From CAYGHG01 sp964349515 (GTDB lineage: Bacteria > Oederibacteriota > PGYV01 > CAYGHG01), in assembly GCA_964349515.1 (NCBI GenBank), contig CAYGHG010000062.1:1-15490 (forward strand): a stretch of DNA of 15,490 nt, written 5' to 3'. A program made the position numbers and the translations under genes. The notes beneath the pieces were generated by a model that saw only the letters and a program-made list of their open reading frames with translations, did not search any database and was not told the DNA's origin. This document shows, piece after piece, positions 6,037 to 12,855 of the stretch. How positions within the stretch are numbered: the first letter of the stretch is position 1; every line of letters begins with the position of its first letter.

Positions 6037-8339
6037 TATCTGACCCCCGCTTTTTCCAGTTTGTCTACTATGTCTGCCACGGCCCTGTCAGAGGGCAGCA
6101 GCCTGAGGGCGGCCCTGTATGCCGCAAGCTCTTCCGAATGATTTTTCATTATCTGATGAATCCTCGCGAGGTTCAAATATCCCTCCCTGTAATCGGGCTT
6201 TATCTCAACCGCTCTTGCAAAAAGCTCCAGCGCGCGCTGATTGTTTCCGCCGTTGACGTAGATTATGGCGAGATTACTTATGGTTGAAAGCTGTGTGGCT
6301 GTGTCCCTGTGCCACACCTTTCCGTCAAGCGCCGCCTCGTAGTATATGCGCGCCTGCTCTATACTGCGTCCTGCAGTATCTTTATCCTGCGTAGAGTTGG
6401 CCCTCAGCATATATATGTACCCGAGATAACTCAGAGGCGTGCCGAACTCCGGATACATGACGTTGTAGCGCAGGCATACCTCCTCGGCTTTAGCGAGGTC
6501 TTCAAGGTTAATGTAAACAGTCGCGAGGTCCAGCCCGAAATAGGCGTTATTCGGGTCCCTCTTAATGGCTTCAAGATAATAACTTACCGAGTCGCGGAAC
6601 TTGGCCCGGTCAAGGGTCTCGCCGTACTGCTTAAAAGCACGTGCCATATTGTTGTAGTTGTAGCCGTTTAAGGGGTTAAGCTCCAGTGTTTTCCTGTGCA
6701 CTCCGAGCGCGCTTTCAATCAGGCGCTTTCTGTTTTGCGGGTTTTGATCCTGACGCGCCGCCTTTTCAAAAGCTATGCCGTATTTGACCCAGTATATTTC
6801 CCGCACAGGGCAAAGCTTCACGGCGTTCTCATAAAACCCGAGTGATATCTGCTCCCTGCCGGAATCTGCCGCTATGTTTCCTATTTTAAAATACAAATCG
6901 CCCGCCCAAAATCTTGTAAGATAAACCTGTATCACAACTGTTGAGGCGATAAGCAGGGCCGCGGCAAAAGCCTGCATTCCGGGTGTTATTTTAAAACCCT
7001 GTTTTTCAGGCTCCCACGCAAAATACTTCTTGCCGCCGCTTTCAAGAGTTATCATGAACCCGAGCGCGGCCCAGAAAAAAGCCCCGTATGCCGCCACAGT
7101 ATAGTTGAAAAGCCCCTGTGTAAAAAACGCCGTAACTCCCAGCAGAAACCCGAAAGCGATGTAACGTTTTATTATGTCTCTTTCGCCCGTTATCATGTTA
7201 AATGATTTCTTAAAAAACGCGGCCACAAGAAGGGCAAAGAAGCCGAACCCGGCGATACCCTGCGTCGCGAGCACCTGCAAAAATACGTTGTGGGTTTTTT
7301 CGGGCGTGCCGTTCCACTCCAGCTGCCAGTATATCGGGAAGCGGTAATACGGGAACATTACCTGAAAAGTGTCCGTGCCTGTCCCGAAAAGCGGGAAATC
7401 CTTAAACATCATAAGCGCGCTCTTCCAGATATAAACCCTCGGCGTCATCGTGACCCCGTGAAGAGTCATAAGCCCTTTGCTGCGCTCCCAGATTTCCACA
7501 AAAGCTTCGCGCATTTTCGGGGAAAAAATAACCGCGATTATGAATGCCGCGCTGAAAAATACAAACCACATTTTGTTCCTGCTAAACAGCTCATTTTCCC
7601 TCTTTCGCGCGTCATAAAAAGAATAAGCTGCGATTAATACTGCCGTCACGCCGAAACTTATCGTACCCGCCCTGGATTTGGTCAGGAATAAAACAAGTAT
7701 GGAAACCAGCAGTATCAAAAGATACGGAATTTTTAGCTGCATTTTCTGTGTTATGAAAAACATTATAAACAGCAGGGGTATGACGCAGACCAGATATGCG
7801 GCCAGAAAGTTGGGGTTTCCCAGTGTGGAAAAAAACCTGCCGGGATTGTATGTCTCGGGGTTCCAGCGGACAAAATCAATGCCGAAATTCTGAAGCACGC
7901 CATAGACAGATATGAGGGCGGCAGCGCCTATTATTACTGCGAGTGATTTTTTTACCATGTCCATGGAAGCGGCAAACTTGACCGTCAGGTAAAATAAAAG
8001 CGTGTAGTTTAGCGCCGTAAAAATACCCTCATAGTTTTCATAAACCCCGAATAGCGAAGTGTTCGGGTTTTTTGATGTAAAAAATACGGTTATAAAAGTA
8101 ACGCCCAGTATTCCGAGCACCGGAAAATCAAAAGAGGTCTTATAACCCTCAAAGCGTTTTTTTAGAAGCGATACCGCCAGCCACAAAAAAACCGCGTAAA
8201 CGGTGAAAAACCGCAGCAAAAAAATCTTGTTGGTTTCAAAAACGTCATTGGCGCGAGTAAAAAATATGACGGGTATGAAAAACAACATAAACAACAGCGA
8301 CAGCTCTGCACCCTTTTTTAAATGCTTTTCCTTAAACAA
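6036..8339 (-). CDS. O-antigen ligase family (Wzy_C) membrane protein with C-terminal TPR repeats
   Basis: A 767-residue polytopic protein with about 11-12 hydrophobic segments between residues 10 and 475, then a soluble TPR region (about 495-762). Family signatures are LGNPNFLAAYL (173-183), KSRAG (221-225), RVYIWKSALMMFKDFPLFG (301-319) in the large external loop and THNVFLQVLATQGIAGFGFF (349-368), whose His is the conserved residue of WaaL/PglL-type enzymes. Such proteins transfer lipid-linked glycans to lipid A core, to pilins or other proteins, or polymerise them. Clear TPR units include ALGVHRKTLELNPLNGYNYN, SVSYYLEAIKRDPNNAYFG and ALELFARAVEIKPDYREGYL. The start is TTG, with GAGGAG 6 bases upstream overlapping the pilin stop. 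Lying directly after two pilin genes, pilin glycosylation is an attractive but unproven role; lipopolysaccharide ligase or polymerase remain possible. Confidence 0.87.
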   Translation of the reverse strand: MFKEKHLKKGAELSLLFMLFFIPVIFFTRANDVFETNKIFLLRFFTVYAVFLWLAVSLLKKRFEGYKTSFDFPVLGILGVTFITVFFTSKNPNTSLFGVYENYEGIFTALNYTLLFYLTVKFAASMDMVKKSLAVIIGAAALISVYGVLQNFGIDFVRWNPETYNPGRFFSTLGNPNFLAAYLVCVIPLLFIMFFITQKMQLKIPYLLILLVSILVLFLTKSRAGTISFGVTAVLIAAYSFYDARKRENELFSRNKMWFVFFSAAFIIAVIFSPKMREAFVEIWERSKGLMTLHGVTMTPRVYIWKSALMMFKDFPLFGTGTDTFQVMFPYYRFPIYWQLEWNGTPEKTHNVFLQVLATQGIAGFGFFALLVAAFFKKSFNMITGERDIIKRYIAFGFLLGVTAFFTQGLFNYTVAAYGAFFWAALGFMITLESGGKKYFAWEPEKQGFKITPGMQAFAAALLIASTVVIQVYLTRFWAGDLYFKIGNIAADSGREQISLGFYENAVKLCPVREIYWVKYGIAFEKAARQDQNPQNRKRLIESALGVHRKTLELNPLNGYNYNNMARAFKQYGETLDRAKFRDSVSYYLEAIKRDPNNAYFGLDLATVYINLEDLAKAEEVCLRYNVMYPEFGTPLSYLGYIYMLRANSTQDKDTAGRSIEQARIYYEAALDGKVWHRDTATQLSTISNLAIIYVNGGNNQRALELFARAVEIKPDYREGYLNLARIHQIMKNHSEELAAYRAALRLLPSDRAVADIVDKLEKAGVR

Positions 8340-8345
8340 TTTTAG

Positions 8346-8351
8346 CTCCTC
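8346..8351 (-). promoter_or_regulatory. Ribosome binding site deciding the TTG start of the ligase gene
   Basis: GAGGAG on the minus strand, 6 bases before TTG at 8339-8337. It overlaps the pilin TGA stop (8352-8350), implying coupled translation from pilin to ligase. Confidence 0.7.
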
Positions 8352-8772
8352 AGTATATTGTGTAGCAATTTCCTTTTATGTCTTCTGCCGTAGAGTTAAT
8401 CCAGACTTTGCCGGTGTTTGTATTGTAGTACCAGCCGAAGCCGGGCCCAGACGGCGACTCCCCTCCTGTTGTTACGTTTCTGCCCGCAGGCGGCGTGTTC
8501 CTCGGATGCGTGGCTTTCACGGGAGGAATAATCTGCATAACTGCATAGAACTTCTCGTTATTTACATCCAGTGACTCCGGCAGAACAGCCCTGTCGCTGT
8601 AGTATATTGTAACCGCAGACCTTATAGCGCCGAGATTGCCCTGTGTCGCGCCCAGGTTTGATTTCTCTATCATCTCCCCGAATTTAGGGACGGCCACAGC
8701 CGCGAGCACGCCCATAACGGCTATTGTTATCATGAGCTCAATGAGGGTAAATCCTTTGCAGGGCTTTATCAC
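8350..8772 (-). CDS. Type IV pilin-like protein (prepilin) 2
   Basis: A 140-residue prepilin with a very short leader, MIKPCKG, and the class III cleavage context KG/FTLIELMITIAVMGVLAAV, including Glu at +5 of the mature chain. The hydrophobic N-terminal helix runs to about residue 30 (VPKFGEMIEKSNLGATQGNL). The C-terminal head ends in GWYYNTNTGKVWINSTAEDI then KGNCYTIY, a tail widespread in pilins and pseudopilins of environmental bacteria. It would be processed by a PilD-type peptidase and built into a pilus or type II secretion pseudopilus; neither the peptidase nor the assembly ATPase is in the window. Only one Cys remains in the mature form, so there is no disulfide loop. The start is GTG, overlapping the HAMP gene stop as GTGA, without a clear Shine-Dalgarno, so it probably depends on coupled translation. 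It is a clear paralogue of the pilin at 9374-9811. Confidence 0.92.
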   Translation of the reverse strand: MIKPCKGFTLIELMITIAVMGVLAAVAVPKFGEMIEKSNLGATQGNLGAIRSAVTIYYSDRAVLPESLDVNNEKFYAVMQIIPPVKATHPRNTPPAGRNVTTGGESPSGPGFGWYYNTNTGKVWINSTAEDIKGNCYTIY

Positions 8773-9362
8773 ACTTTGTACCGCTCTGTTGATTTTTTCA
8801 GCCTTGATGCCATTGCATTTAGTTTCTTCACCGCAAGCTCCACGTCTTTTTTCAGCCCCTTGTGTTTTTTCAGGTCTGCCTGCAGCCCCTTTGCCAGCGC
8901 GTGTATGTCTTCCGCCAGCATTTTGTCCCCGCTTATCATCCCCCGTACGCTCTCTATCATCTCGTTCAATTTCCCGGCCAGCTCCTGCAGGTCGTCTCCT
9001 TTTCTAAAACGCACTCTGACGTCAAAATTTCCTTTGGCAAGCTCCTCCGAGACCTTTTCAACCCTGTAAATAGGCCCGGCTATTTTGTGGGAGAGCATGA
9101 CACCCGCAAAAACACCGAGCAAGGCAAGCAGGGCTACAGGGATAATCAGCATCACCGAAGTTTCGTTGAATATATCGGCAAGTTTTTTTGACGCATCGGG
9201 TATGTAAAAAAATTCTTCAATTACATTGTTCCAGATTACGTAAAAGGTCGTGAAACTGATGGAAACAACCGTTATCATCATAATGGCCAGTATGGTAAAA
9301 AGGTATTTAAACTGGAACTTTTTATTTACAATATATATGTGTCTTTTATATTTATGCTCCAT
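8769..9362 (-). CDS. Two-pass membrane protein with HAMP domain and no output domain
   Basis: A 197-residue protein. A basic N-terminus (KYKRHIYIVNKKFQFKY) precedes TM1 (about 20-44), a short outer loop of only about 25 residues, TM2 (about 70-91) and a HAMP domain (about 91-142: SHKIAGPIYRVEKVSEELAK, then FRKGDDLQELAGKLNEMIE). A Lys/Glu-rich coiled coil (about 145-192) closes the chain. It lacks the methyl-accepting, histidine kinase or cyclase domain that normally follows HAMP, and the frame is intact up to its stop. Similar short INKKFQ...HAMP proteins occur in Deltaproteobacteria and Omnitrophica-type genomes (from memory). It has a perfect AAAGGAGG 5 bases before ATG. Its position between two pilin genes, overlapping the second, suggests a role in pilus assembly, sensing or polar placement; that is inference. 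Confidence 0.85.
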   Translation of the reverse strand: MEHKYKRHIYIVNKKFQFKYLFTILAIMMITVVSISFTTFYVIWNNVIEEFFYIPDASKKLADIFNETSVMLIIPVALLALLGVFAGVMLSHKIAGPIYRVEKVSEELAKGNFDVRVRFRKGDDLQELAGKLNEMIESVRGMISGDKMLAEDIHALAKGLQADLKKHKGLKKDVELAVKKLNAMASRLKKSTERYKV

Positions 9363-9373
9363 TTTTTCCTCCT

Positions 9374-9811
9374 TTAATAAAGTGTATAGCTTTCGCCTTT
9401 TATGCTCATAGCCGTCGAGTTAACGTAAACAGGCCCCCTGTGCGGGTCAAAAAACCAGCCGCTTCTCATGAGAGAAGGCACTGCTTCAGGCTCTGCCGCG
9501 AGTTCCACCAGTTTGCCTGCCGGGCTGTTTTCTTTCGGCACCGTTGCCTTGACAGCAGGCAGCCCTCCCGCCCCGACAATGTCGTTAAATTTCGAGCCGT
9601 CGGCAATTGTGTCGGGAAATGCCAGGTATGTGCCGTAATACATCCCCACAGCCGACCTGATAGAAGCCAGATTGCCCAGCGTCGCGCCGAGGTTTGCCCT
9701 TTCCATCAGCTCGTTGTATTTCGGTATTGCAACCGCGGCCAGAATCCCGATAATAGCGGTCACGATGATCAGTTCCAGCAGGGTCATGCCCCTGCCCCCT
9801 TTTAACCTCAT
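9374..9811 (-). CDS. Type IV pilin-like protein (prepilin) 1
   Basis: A 145-residue prepilin, MRLKGGRG/MTLLELIIVTAI, with an 8-residue leader, cleavage after Gly, Met at +1 and Glu at +5. The start is ATG at 9811, which has AGGAGG 6 bases upstream; an in-frame ATG at 9832 lies inside glyA and lacks such a site. After the N-terminal helix (GILAAVAIPKYNELMERANL) comes LASIRSAVGMYYGTYLAFPD, a small head, and the tail GWFFDPHRGPVYVNSTAMSI then KGESYTLY. It shares the helix, the NLGAT.GNL..IRSAV..YY block, VKAT.P...PAG and the C-terminal tail with the pilin at 8350-8772, so the two arose by duplication or belong to one subfamily. It has no cysteine. It could be a pilus or pseudopilus subunit; assembly genes are elsewhere. 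Confidence 0.92.
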   Translation of the reverse strand: MRLKGGRGMTLLELIIVTAIIGILAAVAIPKYNELMERANLGATLGNLASIRSAVGMYYGTYLAFPDTIADGSKFNDIVGAGGLPAVKATVPKENSPAGKLVELAAEPEAVPSLMRSGWFFDPHRGPVYVNSTAMSIKGESYTLY

Positions 9812-9817
9812 TTGAGC

Positions 9818-9823
9818 CCTCCT
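9818..9823 (-). promoter_or_regulatory. Ribosome binding site fixing the start of pilin 1
   Basis: A perfect AGGAGG lies 6 bases before the ATG at 9811 and overlaps the glyA TAG stop (9824-9822). It makes the shorter start much more likely than the ATG at 9832. Confidence 0.85.
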
Positions 9824-11069
9824 AATTTTCATATACCGGGAAAGAAGCGCAAAGTTTTTTTACATCTTCCTTCACGGATTTTTTCACCCCGTCGTCAGAA
9901 ACGTTTTTCATAACCTTATCCATCCAGGCCGCTATCTGCTTCATCTCATTTTCTTTCATTCCCCGCGCGGTAACAGCGGGCGTGCCAAGCCTGATGCCGC
10001 TTGTGATAAACGGGCTCTGTGTGTCAAAAGGCACGCCGTTTTTATTAAGAGTAATACCCGCGTCTTCAAGCGCGAGCGCGGCTTCCTTGCCCGTCAGGTT
10101 GTTCTGCCTTAAATCCACAAGTACGAGATGGCACTCTGTGCCTCCGGTTAAAACCTTGTAACCCAGCTTTACAAGCTCAGCTGCTATTGTCTTTGCATTT
10201 GCGATAACCTGTTTCTGGTAATCCCTGAACTCCTGAGTCATTGCGTGTTTAAAACAGACTGCTTTGGCGGCTATTACGTGCATAAGCGGCCCGCCCTGAA
10301 GCCCCGGAAATACCGCTGAATTAATCTGCTTTTCGTATTTTGATTTGCAAAGTATCAGCCCGCCGCGCGGGCCTTTTAATGTTTTATGGGTTGTAGTTGT
10401 AACAAAGTCGGCATAAGGCACCGGGTCGGGATAAAGCTTTGCGGCCACAAGGCCCGCGTAGTGCGCCATGTCGGCAAGCAGCAGCGCGCCCACAGAGTCC
10501 GCTATCTCCCTGAATTTTTTAAAATCAATGGCGCCCGGGTATGCGCTCGCGCCCGCGACTATTATCTTGGGCTGTACTTCCTTTGCTTTCTGCGCAACCT
10601 CATCATAATCAATCAGGTAAGTATCCTTGCTGACGCCGTATGAAAACGCCTTGTAAAGTTTCCCGGATGACGAAGCCTGCGCTCCGTGAGTCAGGTGCCC
10701 TCCTGCCGCGAGGTTCATCCCGAGTATTGTGTCGCCTGCGTTCAGCATTGCGAGATACACAGCCTGGTTTGTCTGCGAGCCCGAGTTCGGCTGGACATTC
10801 GCGTGCTCTGCTCCGAAAAGTTCCTTTGCCCTGTCTATGGCAAGCTGCTCCACCTTGTCAGAGAATTCCATCCCCTGATAAAAACGTTTACCGGGGTACC
10901 CCTCGGCATATTTGTTTGTAAAAACCGAACCCTGCGCCTGCAGGACCGCCTCATCGGCGTAGTTTTCAGAGGCTATCATCAGCAGGGTTTCCTTGTTTCT
11001 CTTTAACTCCGAATCAATTATATCAGCGACTTCCGGGTCCTGTTTCCTTATGTAGCTCGTAAAATCCAT
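9822..11069 (-). CDS. glyA: Serine hydroxymethyltransferase
   Basis: PLP enzyme that converts serine and tetrahydrofolate into glycine and 5,10-methylene-tetrahydrofolate, the main source of one-carbon units. At 415 residues it has the usual bacterial length. The PLP lysine is K229 in VTTTTHKTLKGPRGG; other family blocks are LIASENYAD-type MIASENYADEAVLQAQGS, TNKYAEGYPGKRFYQG, NVQPNSGSQTNQAVY and LLADMAHYAGLVA. The usual YYGGCE after PGKR is FYQGME here, a minor variation. ATG with GAGGAGG 4 bases upstream. It follows rpiB by 17 bases and is followed by the pilin gene, whose ribosome binding site overlaps its stop. Confidence 0.98.
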   Translation of the reverse strand: MDFTSYIRKQDPEVADIIDSELKRNKETLLMIASENYADEAVLQAQGSVFTNKYAEGYPGKRFYQGMEFSDKVEQLAIDRAKELFGAEHANVQPNSGSQTNQAVYLAMLNAGDTILGMNLAAGGHLTHGAQASSSGKLYKAFSYGVSKDTYLIDYDEVAQKAKEVQPKIIVAGASAYPGAIDFKKFREIADSVGALLLADMAHYAGLVAAKLYPDPVPYADFVTTTTHKTLKGPRGGLILCKSKYEKQINSAVFPGLQGGPLMHVIAAKAVCFKHAMTQEFRDYQKQVIANAKTIAAELVKLGYKVLTGGTECHLVLVDLRQNNLTGKEAALALEDAGITLNKNGVPFDTQSPFITSGIRLGTPAVTARGMKENEMKQIAAWMDKVMKNVSDDGVKKSVKEDVKKLCASFPVYEN

Positions 11070-11086
11070 AATTCCTCCTCAGTATG

Positions 11087-11533
11087 TTAGAAAAGTTTGT
11101 TTTCAATTTTTTTAATCTTGTCTATCCTCTTGTCGTGCCTGCCCGCGTCATATTCCGTTGTTATCCAGATTCTCAGTATTTCATCCGCTATCCCCTTGCC
11201 TATCATTCTTCCCGGCAGGACAAGAACATTTGAGTTGTTGTGTTTGCGTGACATCTCTGCGGTAAAAGTGCTGTCCACAAGCGCCGCATAAACCCCCTTT
11301 ATCTTGTTTGCCGCGATTGACATTCCGATCCCCGTGCCGCAAACCAGCACGCCGCGCTCAAACTTTCCCGACAACACGGCTTCACAAACCTTCTCGGCGT
11401 AATCAGTATAGTCGCATGACTGCTCGTTGTAAGCTCCGAAATCCTTAAACTCATATTTATTCAGGCTGAGCCATTTCTTTGCCTCTTCTTTCAATTCCCA
11501 ACCCGCGTGATCACTCCCCAGTGCCAGCTTCAT
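11087..11533 (-). CDS. rpiB: Ribose-5-phosphate isomerase B
   Basis: Interconverts ribulose 5-phosphate and ribose 5-phosphate in the pentose phosphate pathway (RpiB/LacAB family, cytoplasmic). The 148 residues are full length. Seen motifs are LALGSDHAGWELKEEAKKWL at the N-terminus with the phosphate-binding Asp-His pair, the catalytic cysteine in LVCGTGIGMSIAANKIKGV, SRKHNNSNVLVLPGRMIG with the conserved His, and the C-terminal EYDAGRHDKRIDKI with the RH..R phosphate-binding pattern. ATG with AGGAGGG 6 bases upstream. Its start overlaps the end of the preceding gene by 23 bases, so it is co-translated with it; glyA follows at 17 bases. Confidence 0.97.
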   Translation of the reverse strand: MKLALGSDHAGWELKEEAKKWLSLNKYEFKDFGAYNEQSCDYTDYAEKVCEAVLSGKFERGVLVCGTGIGMSIAANKIKGVYAALVDSTFTAEMSRKHNNSNVLVLPGRMIGKGIADEILRIWITTEYDAGRHDKRIDKIKKIENKLF

Positions 11534-12125
11534 TTTTACCCTCCTGTTGTATCAGGAACGTATTGTCCCTGTTAAAATTTTCCACTGCAAAACCGCTGAA
11601 CACCACGTCATAAAGCCACGAAAACAAAAACACCCCGGCGCCTGTATAGAACACAGCCTTTGCTATTGTCCCGCTGTTTTGCTCAGTCTCGGGCGCAAGC
11701 AGCTGCGGCGCGTTTATCGCCATCAGTATCACAGATAACACCCCGGCACTTAAAAGTGACATCCCTGTGTCACTGTCTTTTGCGTAAAAATGTCCCGCGC
11801 CGCGCGTGATAAATCCGGGATACAGGGCCTTCAGCCTTGCAGTGTCCGGCGAAAGCGGCGCAACAAGCGTTTTTACCTCAACCTCTTCCTTTGACATATA
11901 TTCCTGCTCCAGCCAGCTGCCGGGGGTGGTTGTGTGTTTTATCTGACGAACCTCTTCCCATGGAATAGAGGCTTCAACACCGTTTGGAAGTTCTATTATG
12001 ACATAATAACTGTCAAAACTTTTAACATCGCCTTCAAAAACCTGCTCGTCTTTCAGGGTAATTATGTCCGCAGCAATAAACGGCGCAATAATAATAAAAC
12101 ACAGTAAAAACAGATGTTTTTTCAT
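11511..12125 (-). CDS. Exported/membrane protein with an N-terminal SH3/Sm-like strand domain, function unknown
   Basis: I do not recognise a named family. The 204 residues start with a signal peptide (about 1-19, MKKHLFLLCFIIIAPFIA). A compact strand-rich domain follows (about 20-64): DIITLKDEQVFEGDVKSFDS, then ELPNGVEASIPWEEVRQIKH, a pattern seen in exported Sm/SH3-like domains where a ligand-facing strand set carries a repeated 'L.dG....G.v' theme. After a linker come LYPGFITRGAGHFYAKDSDT, reminiscent of DUF5683-type membrane regions, and two hydrophobic segments (about 121-143 and 154-178), so the C-terminal half is probably in the membrane. The ATG follows a weak GGTG. It is the first gene after the promoter at 12164-12192 and overlaps rpiB. 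The metabolic neighbours say little about its job. Confidence 0.72.
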   Translation of the reverse strand: MKKHLFLLCFIIIAPFIAADIITLKDEQVFEGDVKSFDSYYVIIELPNGVEASIPWEEVRQIKHTTTPGSWLEQEYMSKEEVEVKTLVAPLSPDTARLKALYPGFITRGAGHFYAKDSDTGMSLLSAGVLSVILMAINAPQLLAPETEQNSGTIAKAVFYTGAGVFLFSWLYDVVFSGFAVENFNRDNTFLIQQEGKNEAGTGE

Positions 12126-12163
12126 CTTTTCACCATAAGTTTCTTTTGAAAATATTTTACATT

Positions 12164-12192
12164 ATTATATAGTATAAGGGGGCAAAGGACAA
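12164..12192 (-). promoter_or_regulatory. Sigma70-type promoter of the rpiB-glyA-pilin-nrdR operon
   Basis: On the minus strand TTGTCC (12192-12187) lies 17 bases before a perfect TATAAT (12169-12164). Transcription would begin near 12157, giving a leader of about 32 bases before the ATG at 12125. With no other clear promoter between here and nrdR, this probably drives all eight genes down to 5563. Confidence 0.68.
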
Positions 12193-12272
12193 GGCGAAAA
12201 ACCTGATGGAATATATCAAAAAAAGGCATAGTATTAGAGCCGAAAACAATATAAAAAGACCTAATCAATCAT

Positions 12273-12291
12273 AAAAACACAGCCAAACCGT
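12273..12291 (-). terminator. Weak candidate terminator after the small exported protein gene
   Basis: Directly after the TAG stop (12294-12292) the minus strand can form ACGG, loop TTTGG, CTGT (one G-U pair), followed by G and five T. The stem is only 4 pairs, so this is a weak call. A second, 3-pair GGC/GCC stem with a run of seven T lies further downstream, near 12213-12236. Nothing else is recognisable between here and the promoter at 12192. Confidence 0.25.
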
Positions 12292-12855
12292 CTATTTTGC
12301 TTTCAATTTCCTGTACAAATACTCCCTCACAACCGTATTATTCAGTGAAATCACCCGTTCCGTAACACGCACCGTATTTCCCTGTCTTTGTGCTGTCACT
12401 TCATAATATTTCTGCCCGGTAGGCCCGTACATGCTCACACGCTCTATAAACCCCGCGTTTATGAGTATCCGTGCCTGCGGATATTTTGCTTCCTGCCCTG
12501 TTTTCACGGCTATTATTTCTTCCCTGCCCATTTTTATCCTGCTGTCCTTTTGTAGGATATTAAACCCATAGTCCTTAAAGAACAGCTCAGGGCTGAAAAT
12601 GCAGGCGGGCTGCATCTCCCTGCCGGTTTCAGCTTTACCGCCTTTTTGCGCCTTTTGTTTCCTTACTTCCCGTTCTTTTTCCTTTTTACCGCTCTTGGAA
12701 TACTCAGCCAGCGTTTCCTCGTAGTCTGCCTCCTGAGCCATGATTTTCATATGAGACGCGGCAGTTGCAATAAGCGCAGCTGCGTCATCAGACGCCCAAA
12801 CAAATACCGTAAAAAACATTATTACTGCAAGAACAAGTGTTGTTTTTTTCATCAT
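12292..12855 (-). CDS. Small exported protein of unknown function, coupled to the CBM3 protein gene
   Basis: A 187-residue product with a signal peptide, likely cleaved after FTVFVWA (near residue 21). Residues about 49-78 are highly charged (Lys/Glu/Arg-rich, e.g. KSGKKEKEREVRKQKAQKGG) and probably helical. The C-terminal half is strand-like with ARILINAGFIERVSMYGPTG and a Thr/Val-rich end, which loosely recalls LolA-like outer-membrane lipoprotein carrier or sorting proteins; I would not assign that family. Its start (MM, ATGATG) overlaps the stop of the CBM3 gene as ATGA, so it is translated with it. It may be a partner or chaperone of the large surface protein, which is inference. Confidence 0.68.
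   Translation of the reverse strand: MMKKTTLVLAVIMFFTVFVWASDDAAALIATAASHMKIMAQEADYEETLAEYSKSGKKEKEREVRKQKAQKGGKAETGREMQPACIFSPELFFKDYGFNILQKDSRIKMGREEIIAVKTGQEAKYPQARILINAGFIERVSMYGPTGQKYYEVTAQRQGNTVRVTERVISLNNTVVREYLYRKLKAK

Noticed and set aside
12160..12177. Half of an NrdR-box-like sequence (ATACTATATA) overlapping the -10 box of the operon that contains nrdR.
   Set aside because: Only the left half resembles the known palindrome; the right half does not match and no second box is present. An AT-rich -10 region gives such matches by chance.
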